Shown: positions 9,273 to 18,793, numbered from the stretch's first letter. The stretch is DNA of 64,000 nucleotides from CALOBA01 sp942491465 (GCA_942491465.1 CALOBA010000032.1:1-64000), one strand, 5' to 3'. Notes: a model not told the origin generated them from the sequence alone. Made by a program: numbers and translations.

Positions 9273-11120
9273 ATGTTGGCTCAAGCACAACCCATCCTGC
9301 ACTGGACGCACCGGCAGACGCACGACCAAGGCCAGACCAAAGCCGCGAGCGACCTACTGCGCAGCCTCTTTTCCGCCGGCGCGCTGCGACAGTACAGGGT
9401 GCGTTTCTACCCACCGGGCAAAGCGCCCGGTGTCCGCCAGGCACTGCTCATCGACCTCGATGAGTCGCGCGGCGCTCAGTCCGAACTCGACGGTTTTCGC
9501 TGCCTCTGGCTGATTGAGCAGTTGAACGGCCAAGTCTCCCTGCTCGGCAGCGACAAACCACCGACCTATCAGAGCATCGGCGGCACTGTGATCCGCGAGC
9601 AGCCGGCACTGCATCCAGGCTCGACCCTGTATGGCCAACTCAGCATGATCGGCGCGCGCCGCGTTCGTTCTCGCGTTTGGGCGTCCCACCAGATACGCAT
9701 CGACGCGGAAGCATTCGCCTTGTTGCGGGGCATTGAGCAACGGGTGCTCGCGTCCGGTGTTGAAGCGTTCTTGGCCAATCTAAACGCGGTTGCCCTGGCG
9801 GCGGTCAGGACCGAGTACTGTTTTACCATCGAGTCCTATAACCACTACGTTAGTGCCAACGACGTTGCGAACAGAAACCGTGTCCAGGCGGCTCGCGCAT
9901 TCCCCGTCTTTGCCCAGAGTCTCAGAGACCAGTGGCAGCTCCGGTGTTGCGTAGACGCAGGCGCTCCGTTAGTGCGCGAATTGGCAAAACACTACGCAGT
10001 TCGACCGCGTACCATTGAGGGCATGCGCGCGCTGACGCAGATCCGCCTTCCCGCGGACCGCCTGACCGCCGCGTTGACGTATGTAGACCAGATGCCGGGC
10101 GAGTATCAGCCAGCGACCGATGCGGACTGGCAGGCGTTTCTGGCGCTAGTCGGACCGTTGACTCGGCTCGCGCGCACGCTAGACGTATCGTTTCTCCAGC
10201 TGGCTCGTCCCTTCGTGAACGGATGGCAACAGGGCCGGGAAACACTGGACAGGCAATCCGGCGGCAACTTCGACGTCACAGCAATCTACGACATGATGCG
10301 GGCGAGTTATCGGTATGGCCTATACCCCGCGCTGCGCGCCAAACAGCGCGGCAGCGCGGCAACGTCATCGCTGAGCAACGATCCCCCGTCAACCTTCTTT
10401 CCTCTCTGGTTTGACCGCTACTCGCTGCCCCGTCTGGTGGAAATGTCCGTGAAATGGCGAGACGCCTATCGACGCTTCAGCATGCGTCGGCTGGGTCTTA
10501 CCGACCCCGAGCTAGCCGCGCAGCTGCAATGGTCTGGGCTGTTGCCTGCTGGCGGACACAGTCGCGACGGCTACCGAGTTGTCGAGCTCAAGACCTACCA
10601 AGACCTGGACCAAGAGGGGCAGGCCCAGCGCAACTGCCTCGCCAGCTACACCGTCAAGTGCGTGCTCGGTGAAAGCGCGATCTTCTCGATCCGCGAGACC
10701 AGCACCGACAAGCCCGTCTCGACCTTCGAGATCGGGCTGACGCAGAATCGACCCGTGCTGCTTCAACATCGCGGTCCCGAAAATGCGTCGCCGTCACCGG
10801 AACTGAAGGCCCTTGCCGAACGTTTCGTCGAGCGCGTCCTCGCGCCGCTGACTCGCGAGCACATCGCCGCCGTTCGCCAGGGGCGGCGGCAAGTCGGCGA
10901 ACAGGTTCGGTCCATCTTGGCGGAGCCAAATACACCGCGGGCACCGCTGACTCCGTTGGAGCACGCAAGACTCGCCGACCTCACCGCCTTCTCGCATCCC
11001 AAGGAATTGCGCCACCGCGGCGACTCCCCTAGGCTCACACTTGATAGCGCACAGTACGCAAGCATCACCGCAGCACTTGCTGGAAGACCGCAACCCGTCT
11101 TGGCCCGGAACGCGGCCTGA
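9273..11120 (+). CDS. PcfJ-like domain protein
   Basis: A 615-residue protein. The first ~420 residues have no clear family, though SYNHYVSANDVANRNR and LPRLVEMSVKWRDAYRRF suggest helical packing. The region around 445-520 carries the PcfJ-like signature: YQDLDQEGQAQRNCLASY (usual form EGxxMxHCVxxY), then a CxxGxxxIFSIR segment and VSTFEI. PcfJ proteins occur on conjugative plasmids and in mobile islands; their biochemical role is not established. AAGG lies 8 bp before the ATG at 9273. It ends 60 bp before the ATPase gene on the same strand, so the two may be cotranscribed. Its presence supports mobile origin for this segment. Confidence 0.7.
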   Translation: MLAQAQPILHWTHRQTHDQGQTKAASDLLRSLFSAGALRQYRVRFYPPGKAPGVRQALLIDLDESRGAQSELDGFRCLWLIEQLNGQVSLLGSDKPPTYQSIGGTVIREQPALHPGSTLYGQLSMIGARRVRSRVWASHQIRIDAEAFALLRGIEQRVLASGVEAFLANLNAVALAAVRTEYCFTIESYNHYVSANDVANRNRVQAARAFPVFAQSLRDQWQLRCCVDAGAPLVRELAKHYAVRPRTIEGMRALTQIRLPADRLTAALTYVDQMPGEYQPATDADWQAFLALVGPLTRLARTLDVSFLQLARPFVNGWQQGRETLDRQSGGNFDVTAIYDMMRASYRYGLYPALRAKQRGSAATSSLSNDPPSTFFPLWFDRYSLPRLVEMSVKWRDAYRRFSMRRLGLTDPELAAQLQWSGLLPAGGHSRDGYRVVELKTYQDLDQEGQAQRNCLASYTVKCVLGESAIFSIRETSTDKPVSTFEIGLTQNRPVLLQHRGPENASPSPELKALAERFVERVLAPLTREHIAAVRQGRRQVGEQVRSILAEPNTPRAPLTPLEHARLADLTAFSHPKELRHRGDSPRLTLDSAQYASITAALAGRPQPVLARNAA

Positions 11121-11180
11121 CCAATAAGCATCGTCCCCGTTGCGGTAACCGCTGACACCACGAACAGAAACAGGCTCAGT

Positions 11181-13292
11181 ATGAAGCTCAAGGCACTTAC
11201 TCTCGAAAACTTCAAGGGCATCAGCGATCCGGTCCGAATCGAATTTGCGCCCGTCACGCTGCTGTTCGGTCCGAACAACGCCGGCAAGAGCACTGTCATC
11301 CATGCGCTGCTGTACGCTCGGGAGATATTCGAGCGCGGAAATACTAACCCGCGCAAGACCGAGATGGGCGGCGATGTCATCGATCTGGGAGGCTTCGATA
11401 ATCTTGTCTATAGACACGATCGGAACCGTAAAATCAGAATGAGATTCGAGCTCGATCTTGATGTCGATGAATTGATTCAACAGACCCCAGGTGATCAACA
11501 GAAGATGGTGCAAGAACTTGCCCCCAATGTATACAGGGATGTCTTCTGGCGTGAAGACTTGGAGTTTGGAATTCCTCCGGACTATACGAGCGTTCTGACC
11601 TCGCTCGGCCCGATTTGGATTGATTTGGTCATCGGCTGGCAGGACGGCCTGCAACGATGTGTCGTCGAGCAATTGAGTGTTGGAGCAATCGGGTCGAGTA
11701 CGTCAGGTATCGTGTTTCGATTCGATGCCGAAAGCAGCTCCGTTCGATTGACCGAATTTGATCTTGGGGACATACCCATAGGTAAGCAGCAAACAGCCGA
11801 GAGTTTTGCCGTTGATCCTGAGCGTCTTGAAGCCATAGCATATGAGAAGGCGCTGGCGGAGGACCAAGAAAGGTTGCGTAACGAACCGCCTTTTGCAGAA
11901 ACTGAAGAATATCGAGCTCTTGAGCGCCTCTATTCTGAAAAGTGTAACGCGATGATTCAAGAGTACACGCTACAATTGATCGATCAATGGAGCAAGGAGG
12001 ATGGCGCATCTCAATTGACTGAGCAGGAGGAGGAATTTAGATATGCGCGAGCATCACGTGCGGCGTTTAAGTTTTTTCAAGAGCATCAGGCGTCTGCGTT
12101 GGTTGTCGAGGTGTTTGGTTCAGATAATTCCGATAGTCCGACGCCTAGCGTAGCTCCGGAGTTTCTTGATACCGGTAGAATCTCTTGGCAAGAGCAAAAG
12201 GAGACTGATCAAAAAATATGGGAGCAACTCCTGGAGCAGAAATGGATGTCGAGTTTCGAATTGTGTCAATCGCTGCTCGGCAATGAATGGAGCTCAGCGG
12301 AACGGGGGTTGAAAGGGATTCCCCTTACCGGTATTTCCCACGCTTTGCCGCTAAAGAACGAGAGCCTTGCTTTTGTGAATAGCCCATACCTTCAGTCTAG
12401 CGTTTGGCGCCATCCGGCCCACGTGGGAACGGAGTTTTTTGAACCTGTATTACAAACGTTGGTTTCTGGTACTGCCGGATGCATGCGTTCGCTACTCAAT
12501 CAGTCGACCTATATTTGCTCTTCCCGAGTGGTTCCGCCGCGTGATTTCCACCCGGTCTTTCCCATTGATCCACAGCGATGGCCAAGCGGGCTCGCTGCCT
12601 GGGATATGTTGATGATAAAGGAGCCGGAATTTGTTGATGAAGTTAACAATTGGCTGACAGGTCCAACCCGGTTTGACTCGGGTTATGCAATTGATATAGC
12701 TCGCATCAAAGAGCTCGATACGGACGCCGAGGTCATAAGTCGGTTTCTGCGTGACGACGGCTATTCGGACCTATCTGGCCTGCGAGATGCCATCGCTGGG
12801 TTGCCAATTCATAAAAAGCTTCGCATCCGAGACTTGAACAGAGAAGTCGTTGGCTCGCCGCAAGATTTCGGTCATGGCATCTCCCAGGTGCTCCCGGTGA
12901 TCGTCGCTGCGCTTCACACAAAGCTCGGCAAAGAGTCTCGGGCGGTGATGATCGAGGAGCCAGAGGCGAACATCCACCCGGCGTTCCAGGTCGTGCTGGC
13001 GGATCTGTTCATCACCCAGGCCAAGGCGAACCCGAGCGCGCTGTTCCTGATCGAGACCCACAGCGAGCACCTTATGCTGCGAGTGATGCGGCGTATGCGG
13101 GAGACCTTCGATGGTAAGCAACAGGAGGAGCTTGCCATTGGACCATCTGACGTCTCGGTACTTTTCGTAGAGCGCAGAGATAACCGGACGCGTCTGCGGA
13201 GAATGCCGCTGAACGAGGCCGGCGAGCTGGTCAAGGCTTGGCCGGGCGGCTTTTTTGAGGAAGGGCTCCGGGAGCAGTTCGGCGATGATTGA
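11181..13292 (+). CDS. OLD/SMC-like AAA ATPase (DUF3696 type), likely defence ATPase
   Basis: A 703-residue ABC-class ATPase. LTLENFKGISDPVRIEFAPV and LLFGPNNAGKSTVIHAL (Walker A) sit at the N-terminus; a long charged insert with coiled-coil character covers about residues 220-330; the C-terminal half gives DFGHGISQVLPVIVAAL (signature region), AVMIEEPEANIHP (Walker B) and FLIETHSEHLMLR (H-loop). This arrangement fits DUF3696 proteins, relatives of OLD and PtuA ATPases used in several phage-defence systems. It overlaps the next gene by 8 bp (ATG at 13285), implying a two-subunit complex. The G+C content drops clearly between about 11400 and 14200 compared with flanking genes, a sign of recent transfer. 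No Toprim nuclease domain is seen, so an effector must be supplied by the partner. Confidence 0.85.
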   Translation: MKLKALTLENFKGISDPVRIEFAPVTLLFGPNNAGKSTVIHALLYAREIFERGNTNPRKTEMGGDVIDLGGFDNLVYRHDRNRKIRMRFELDLDVDELIQQTPGDQQKMVQELAPNVYRDVFWREDLEFGIPPDYTSVLTSLGPIWIDLVIGWQDGLQRCVVEQLSVGAIGSSTSGIVFRFDAESSSVRLTEFDLGDIPIGKQQTAESFAVDPERLEAIAYEKALAEDQERLRNEPPFAETEEYRALERLYSEKCNAMIQEYTLQLIDQWSKEDGASQLTEQEEEFRYARASRAAFKFFQEHQASALVVEVFGSDNSDSPTPSVAPEFLDTGRISWQEQKETDQKIWEQLLEQKWMSSFELCQSLLGNEWSSAERGLKGIPLTGISHALPLKNESLAFVNSPYLQSSVWRHPAHVGTEFFEPVLQTLVSGTAGCMRSLLNQSTYICSSRVVPPRDFHPVFPIDPQRWPSGLAAWDMLMIKEPEFVDEVNNWLTGPTRFDSGYAIDIARIKELDTDAEVISRFLRDDGYSDLSGLRDAIAGLPIHKKLRIRDLNREVVGSPQDFGHGISQVLPVIVAALHTKLGKESRAVMIEEPEANIHPAFQVVLADLFITQAKANPSALFLIETHSEHLMLRVMRRMRETFDGKQQEELAIGPSDVSVLFVERRDNRTRLRRMPLNEAGELVKAWPGGFFEEGLREQFGDD

Positions 13293-14223
13293 CGAGTATG
13301 CGCTTATACCTGATATATTTGATCCAGCTTGCTATTCCCAGTCGAGCTACATCGACATGTGCCTACCGCACCTAAAGGAGGCACTTTTCAACGAGGCCAT
13401 CGTTCGAGACCTGGGGGACGGAGATTGGTCAAGGTGGTGCTCTGATCCTGAGCGGCTAAAAGCATCGCATCGGCTCGCGGGGGAGATACTGCGGAAGTTA
13501 GAACATCGCAATCGCCTGCATCGTTTTCCGAAGCAGTTTCGCAGCAGCCCAACGGATGCGGAAGGTTGGTGCAAGGAAGCGCTGCGGAGCCATCGGAACT
13601 CGCCGTTATCGGGAATTATGTCTTCTGATCAAACCAAGAGAATCTTTAGTTCCGAGCCACTGGTTGCATCGATAGAGAAGCTGCCAGGATGCCAGTGGTG
13701 GCAGTCTCGAAGTTGTTCCGCCCTTCTGGAAAGAACAACGGAATCGTATCTGACCGCCCTTTCGAGAATATTGAAGTGCGCAAATTCCCTGATGTTCATT
13801 GACCCAAACGTCGATCCAACCAAGAAAAACTATAGCGAGTTTTTTCGTTTGCTCGCACCTTTGAAGGATCGGAGGCCGGCGCCTATGGTCGAGGTTCATC
13901 GTAGCTTTTGCCTCGGCGATGGTCCAGGGAGGAAACTACTTAATAAGGAACAAGGGCGTGAGCTATTTAGGCCGCTGGACAAAGAGCTTCAATCTCTTGG
14001 TCTTAATGCGGAGGTCTTTTTCTGGCAAGACTTCCACGCGAGGTATCTGATTACCGATCTGCTTGGGATCGTTGCAGAGGCAGGATTCGATAAGACGGAA
14101 GGCCGTCAGAGCACAACTTGGGCGCGACTCAGCAGCGCGGACCGAGACACCATTCAAGCCGAGTTCGACCCCGATGACCGGCCTCGGGATTTGAAGTTCA
14201 GAGTTCGCATCGGCGACCCATGA
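13285..14223 (+). CDS. Hypothetical partner of DUF3696 ATPase, PLD-like C-terminus
   Basis: A 312-residue protein that overlaps the ATPase gene by 8 bp. The first half is Trp/Arg-rich with no recognised domain. The second half resembles a phospholipase-D-like fold: ANSLMFIDPNVDP (strand with acidic end), PAPMVEVHRSFCLGDG, and FFWQDFHARYLITDLLGIVA, similar to the FHDRYLI...G...GFD element in PLD-like conflict proteins. A full HxKxxxxD motif is not visible, so nuclease activity is uncertain. In two-gene ATPase systems the overlapping second gene is usually the effector, and I infer that role. The G+C content is low, as in the ATPase gene. The stop at 14221-14223 is followed directly by a relic of another gene. 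Confidence 0.6.
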   Translation: MIDEYALIPDIFDPACYSQSSYIDMCLPHLKEALFNEAIVRDLGDGDWSRWCSDPERLKASHRLAGEILRKLEHRNRLHRFPKQFRSSPTDAEGWCKEALRSHRNSPLSGIMSSDQTKRIFSSEPLVASIEKLPGCQWWQSRSCSALLERTTESYLTALSRILKCANSLMFIDPNVDPTKKNYSEFFRLLAPLKDRRPAPMVEVHRSFCLGDGPGRKLLNKEQGRELFRPLDKELQSLGLNAEVFFWQDFHARYLITDLLGIVAEAGFDKTEGRQSTTWARLSSADRDTIQAEFDPDDRPRDLKFRVRIGDP

Positions 14224-14249
14224 ACTCCAAATAGGGCAGGAGAAGGATT

Positions 14250-14560
14250 CTGCGCGAACGCATCCAAAGCATTCTGACCAACCTCGACGCCGTCGGCGAG
14301 GACTTGCTCGTCCTGTCCGACGAAATCTGGCTGAACATCGACCACAACGAACAGCGACGCAGTCACGAAGCGCATGGAGTTCAAGATCGCGTCCAATCAG
14401 CATATCCGCGAATTTTTGGGCTGTGGCCGCCCGGCTATCGACACCGCTGGAAGGCTGCACAAAAGTACCGACCTTCGAGGCGCCGAATGTGCCGGGCTCG
14501 GAGGACGAACGCGAATGTGGAGAGCAGGCCGTCCAGGCGCTGGATGAGCGGGTGGTTCGG
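14250..14560 (+). pseudogene. 5' part of a conserved hypothetical gene (copy 1), broken before the helicase cassette
   Basis: The frame beginning LRERIQSILTNLDAVGEDLL continues as VLSDEIWLNIDHNEQRR and, after a frame change, KVPTFEAPNVPGSEDERE and QALDERVVRQ near 14465-14560. The same VPTFEAP...DERE segment opens the 3' part of the same gene family at 18319. No known domain is recognised. Copy 1 therefore keeps the front and copy 2 (18300-18793) the back of this protein, with the helicase-TPR pair lying between them. Confidence 0.6.
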
Positions 14561-14728
14561 CAGGGCGGTAGGGCCTGGCCCGTTCGGTAACAAGCGTGTT
14601 GTCCCTACCACGCCGCCCAAGAGCCCGGCTAATGCGCAATCAAGTCGTTGGCATCTGTTGGCAAGCGCCGTCTTTTTTTGTGTACCATCAGAGTTGGCAA
14701 AGTGCAGGAGCGCGGGCGCAACCAAGCG

Positions 14729-16879
14729 ATGTCTCAATCCTCAATGAATCTGAACCGATCCCAGGCCGCGGCCCTTGAGGCCATCGAACGTTTCTTGGAG
14801 GGCGTTCGACCGGTCTTTCTTCTTAAGGGCGGTGCTGGAACTGGGAAGACGACACTGATCCGATCTCTGGCAAGGATGCTGGATGACCGAAGCAGACCGT
14901 TCAACCTGATCGCTCCAACCGGTCGTGCAGCGCGGATACTTGGTGCCAGGACTGAGCGGGGTTCCAGCACTATCCACGGTCTGATCTACGGCGCCCCGCG
15001 GATTGATGTCGTCGAGGCCGCTCAATCCCCTAATGACCCAGGCATGCGGCTGAATTTCCCCCTCAAGAAAGACGACCCCCTGGAGACTGTGTTCATCGTG
15101 GACGAATCATCCATGGTCGGGGACAAGGAGTCTAAGGGAGATCTCATCAAGTTCGGTTCCGGTCGGCTGCTGACGGATCTGATCAACTACGCGCGATTGG
15201 GGCGAGCCGGACGCGAGGGCGAGCGAGCGGCAAAAATCATCTTCGTGGGAGATCCGGCGCAACTTCCACCGGTTACCGAGAGACTCTCGCCCGCGATGTC
15301 CCGGGACTACCTGAAGGACACGTTCGGTCTCGAGTCCAAAGAGTACGAGCTTACGGAAGTCATGCGACAGCAGAGTGGCAGCGCCGTGCTTGACCGAGCC
15401 ACTGCGCTGCGCGATGCCATCGCAAAGGGCCAGTACAATACCTTCGAGATTTCGGACCAACCTGATGAAATCGGTTCCTGCTCCGTCACCGACGGCGTAT
15501 CGATGACCGTGGAACTGCTCCGAAACAAGAAAAGCAGCGTCTTCGTCACGAGGACCAACGGGCAGGCATTGAAGCTCAATCGCGCCGTGCGCGGCCAGTT
15601 TTGGGGAGATGAAGAAACCCCGCTGAGCCGGGGTGATCTGCTGCTGGTGAATAGGAACTCATACAATTGCCAGCTAAGCAATGGTGATCTGGTCAAGGTC
15701 CGAGATGTGACCGGCCCCGCACAACGGCGAAGCGTTCGCCTCCGGATCAAGAAGAGTCCGGACAACGTAGACCAGGCATTCGCTTCTCCTTGGGTGAGGA
15801 TCAGCGAGGGCGCGGCGGAGGTCGAACTCGGGTTTCAGCCCGCGCGTATCGCTTTCAGGGCATTGAACGGCAGCGTGCGTGAAGCACCTTGCATGCTGTT
15901 GGAGAACTTGCTCGACTCGGAGGACAGGGAGTTGGCTCCGTTGGAGGTCAGGGCGCTGCTTGTGGATTTCCGACAAAGGCATCCGGATCTCAAGCCGAAA
16001 ACAGACGCCTTTAACGCGGCGATCAGAAACGACTTTTACTTCAATGCATTACAGGTGAAGTACGGTTACGCCATGACGTGCCACAAGGCTCAGGGCGGGG
16101 AGTGGGACACTGCCATTGTGGACTTCACCGGAGGTGGGGGCACGCGCAACGAAGAGTTCTTCCGCTGGTCCTATACCGCGATCACCCGTGCCCGTAAGAG
16201 ATTGTTTACCATCAATGCGCCGCGCTTTTCGGCGACATCGAGCATGGTCTGGGATCACCTCGTGCCTGGTGCCGCGGACGGATTCTCTGAGGCCGGGTCC
16301 GCGTCCCTGATTGACGATCCCGATTGGGATAGGTTCGGTTTTGGTCCAGGTCACGAACGGTTGTTTCAGTACCACAAGGCCCTCCGGGATGCTTGGTCGC
16401 AATCCGGTATCTCGATCGTTCACGTCGACCACATGCAGTACATGGAGCGCTATGTGCTCTCGCTCGGCGAGAAGCACGCGGACTTGCAATATCATTACAA
16501 GGGCAATCAGAAGGTCTCCAGCGCGACGGCATCACCTGGCAGACAGTCGGACCCGGACCTGCTCAAGGATGCACTGGCTGTGATGGAAATTGCCCTATTG
16601 AACGCCCAAGCTCCATGTCTGAAGCCGTTGAGCTCGTTCCTGGCTGCCTTCCGCGACAAGCTGGAGATTGCCTTGAAGGGTACCGAAGTCCGACTGCTCG
16701 GGGTCGAATCCCTGCAGTACCGGCTGAGAGTCACTTTTGAAGCCTCTGGAAAGCGGGCGCGAGTCGATTTCTGCTACAACGACAAGAAGCAGTGGACCAA
16801 GGCCACAGAAGTGGGCGGATTGGGGAAGAGCCAAGGTCTGCTTGAGAGGCTTCAAATGTTAATGGACGGCCAGCAATGA
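14729..16879 (+). CDS. SF1 (RecD-like) DNA helicase of a TOTE-like pair
   Basis: A 716-residue helicase with all superfamily 1 motifs in order: LNRSQAAAL (Q-motif), LLKGGAGTGKTTLIRSLA (I), LIAPTGRAARILG (Ia), FIVDESSM (II), FVGDPAQLPPV (III), GYAMTCHKAQGGEWD (V) and WSYTAITRARKRLF (VI). This order and spacing fit RecD2/Dda-like enzymes, which unwind DNA 5'-3'. About 200 further residues at the C-terminus (from HERLFQYHKALRDAW) have no recognised domain and may bind the partner. The ATG at 14729 is preferred; ATG 14744 is a possible alternative. The stop overlaps the next start as ATGA, indicating coupled translation with the TPR/OB protein. The pair matches the helicase plus TPR-S1/CSD core I recall for TOTE conflict systems. 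Confidence 0.85.
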   Translation: MSQSSMNLNRSQAAALEAIERFLEGVRPVFLLKGGAGTGKTTLIRSLARMLDDRSRPFNLIAPTGRAARILGARTERGSSTIHGLIYGAPRIDVVEAAQSPNDPGMRLNFPLKKDDPLETVFIVDESSMVGDKESKGDLIKFGSGRLLTDLINYARLGRAGREGERAAKIIFVGDPAQLPPVTERLSPAMSRDYLKDTFGLESKEYELTEVMRQQSGSAVLDRATALRDAIAKGQYNTFEISDQPDEIGSCSVTDGVSMTVELLRNKKSSVFVTRTNGQALKLNRAVRGQFWGDEETPLSRGDLLLVNRNSYNCQLSNGDLVKVRDVTGPAQRRSVRLRIKKSPDNVDQAFASPWVRISEGAAEVELGFQPARIAFRALNGSVREAPCMLLENLLDSEDRELAPLEVRALLVDFRQRHPDLKPKTDAFNAAIRNDFYFNALQVKYGYAMTCHKAQGGEWDTAIVDFTGGGGTRNEEFFRWSYTAITRARKRLFTINAPRFSATSSMVWDHLVPGAADGFSEAGSASLIDDPDWDRFGFGPGHERLFQYHKALRDAWSQSGISIVHVDHMQYMERYVLSLGEKHADLQYHYKGNQKVSSATASPGRQSDPDLLKDALAVMEIALLNAQAPCLKPLSSFLAAFRDKLEIALKGTEVRLLGVESLQYRLRVTFEASGKRARVDFCYNDKKQWTKATEVGGLGKSQGLLERLQMLMDGQQ

Positions 16880-18288
16880 GCGCATCGGCGGAGATTTTCC
16901 AACTGAGGAAAGCGCACCGCATCGACGAGGCGCTGGAGAAGGCCCGGGCGGCGTTTGCCCAAGAACCCGATGACTTGTGGATACAGCGCGCCTACGGGTG
17001 GGTACTTTTCGACCTGCTCAAGCAGGAGACAGAGTCCTTTGAGTCCCAGAAGGCCCCTCCCGCGCACCTGGCTAAGCGGTTCGATGAACTGCTGGGCGAA
17101 TACCACTTGTTCGCGGACAACATCCGCCCGGACTTGCTGCACTCACAGATCCTGGCCAAGGTTCTGAAAGGCAGCAAAGTCTGGCATCGCTTTCTGGCAT
17201 TCGCGCGGTGGTGGGATCCGGCATCCTTTCGTGCCGAGGACAGGGAACCCTACAAGCCGCCCGAAGGCCGCGAAATACCCAGTCTCCGCATACGCTACAC
17301 CTACGCCGTGGCGAGAGAGGCCCTCCACCACGGCTCTGAGGTCGATGCGCAGCTCATTCTATGGGCCGAGGATCAACTGGATCTCGCGTTGCGCGAACAC
17401 CCGAATGACCAGTGGCTCCATTACTACAAAAGTCAATTTCTGTTGAATCGGCACCAGACCGATTTAGCTCTGGAGCACCTGCTCCCGGTGCTAAATCGAC
17501 AGAAGGATGCCGCGTGGACTTGGAGCCTGTTCGGCCACATCCAAGAGCAGCAGGACCCAGCAAAGGCCATCGTCGCTTATCAACGTGCGGTGCAACTGGC
17601 CCGACAACCTCAGGAAGTGGCAAACACACGCATCGCGCTGGCAAGGCTGCTCGCGGCTCAGCAACGCTATGAGGAAGCAGCCGTGCAGGTCCGCCATGCG
17701 CTTGAGTACCGGACCAGCTTCAACTATCGCATCCCCCCGGAACTCGCGGGGCTGGCGGGCACCGACTGGTACAGTAGGGAATCAAGCCGCGGCGACTTGC
17801 CTTCCGAGCCCGACGTTTCCCGACAGGTGGAGTCCATTCTGTCGGAGTTTGTCGAAACGTTACTGCACTATCGCTTGGGCATTATCGACCACCAAAACGC
17901 CGACAAAGCCCTCGCGCACGTGGCCTTCGGAGTGGATGACGGCATCGTTTTGCCGTATCGCATGTTTCGCGGCATCCAGGATGTTCCAGTCGCGGAGATG
18001 GTGGAGGTAGGCTTTGTCGAGGGTGAGCATCGACCGCACCGGTGGCGCCGGACTGAATTGCGACCGATTCACGGATTCGTCGTTCAGATGTCGGGGAGGG
18101 TAGACGCATGTGACGGTCATGCGTTCGGATTCATGGCGTCCTCTGCAGGGCAGCGTGTTTTTGTGCCTCCCGATCTTATGGCTGAACTGGATCAGGCCGA
18201 GACAACCGAGCCCCAATGCATCGCTGTAATGTCGAAGGACAGGAAGGGAAAGAAGGGCTGGAAAGCATTGAGGTGGTTGGGAGTGTGA
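16876..18288 (+). CDS. TPR protein with C-terminal S1/cold-shock-like OB folds (TOTE-like)
   Basis: A 470-residue protein. Residues 1-280 are helical repeats of TPR type (for example DEALEKARAAFAQEPDDLW, WTWSLFGHIQEQQDPAKAIV, LLAAQQRYEEAAVQVRHAL). Two small beta-rich stretches follow: ADKALAHVAFGVDDGIVLPY at about 340-395 and HGFVVQMSGRVDACDGHAFG at about 395-470, both with the look of S1/cold-shock OB folds. Pfam, as I recall, holds two families named for S1/CSD-like domains of TOTE conflict systems with this placement after TPRs. Coupling to the helicase gene (ATGA at 16876) supports a joint role, perhaps nucleic-acid recognition plus scaffold. No catalytic domain is seen. Confidence 0.75.
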   Translation: MSASAEIFQLRKAHRIDEALEKARAAFAQEPDDLWIQRAYGWVLFDLLKQETESFESQKAPPAHLAKRFDELLGEYHLFADNIRPDLLHSQILAKVLKGSKVWHRFLAFARWWDPASFRAEDREPYKPPEGREIPSLRIRYTYAVAREALHHGSEVDAQLILWAEDQLDLALREHPNDQWLHYYKSQFLLNRHQTDLALEHLLPVLNRQKDAAWTWSLFGHIQEQQDPAKAIVAYQRAVQLARQPQEVANTRIALARLLAAQQRYEEAAVQVRHALEYRTSFNYRIPPELAGLAGTDWYSRESSRGDLPSEPDVSRQVESILSEFVETLLHYRLGIIDHQNADKALAHVAFGVDDGIVLPYRMFRGIQDVPVAEMVEVGFVEGEHRPHRWRRTELRPIHGFVVQMSGRVDACDGHAFGFMASSAGQRVFVPPDLMAELDQAETTEPQCIAVMSKDRKGKKGWKALRWLGV

Positions 18289-18299
18289 GCTTTCGAACT

Positions 18300-18793
18300 G
18301 GTGGCAGGCTTCATCTGGGTACCGACCTTCGAGGCCCCGGACGCGCCGCAGTCCAACGATGAGCGGGAGCGCCCGAGGAATGGCCTGGTAGCGGATCATC
18401 CAGTCGCTGGACCAACGGGTGCCGCATGGGCTCGGCGAGGACTTCCGCTACAAGCGCCCGGCGGTGTTCACCCTCGACGGCGTGCCCTTCGAAGGCACCA
18501 ACACCTGGTCTGCAGGTCTACGAGACCCTGTGCCGGCACCTGGCGACGCTGAAGCCGGCGGTGTTCGATGCCTTGCCGACAATCCGGATTTCATCAGCAA
18601 CCGCGGCAACAGGTACTTCTCTTGCCAGCCGCAGGACCTGCGTTCACCATCGGACTACGGTCGCGGGGTCTTTGCGGAGACCAACCTGAGCGCCAATCAG
18701 ATCCGCGACAACATCGCGCGCCTGCTCGGCGCATTCGGCTTGCCGCGGGATGCATTTGCCGTGTTTCTGCGCGAGGACCGCGATGCCGGCTGA
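18300..18793 (+). pseudogene. 3' part of the conserved hypothetical gene (copy 2)
   Basis: VPTFEAPDAPQSNDERE at 18319-18370 repeats the segment of copy 1 at 14465. After frame changes it runs as MPHGLGEDFRYKRPAVFTLD, then, in another frame, TLCRHLATLKPAVFDALP-like sequence, and finally NPDFISNRGNRYF and GVFAETNLSANQIRDNIARL to EDRDAG at the stop. At least two frameshifts break it (near 18395 and 18510-18560). The same C-terminal protein recurs at 27930-28415. Function unknown; no catalytic signature is visible. Confidence 0.7.

Noticed and set aside
11181..16879. A Gabija system (GajA plus GajB) from the ATPase and helicase genes
   Set aside because: The ATPase lacks a Toprim domain, the helicase is RecD-like rather than UvrD-like, and other gene fragments separate them.
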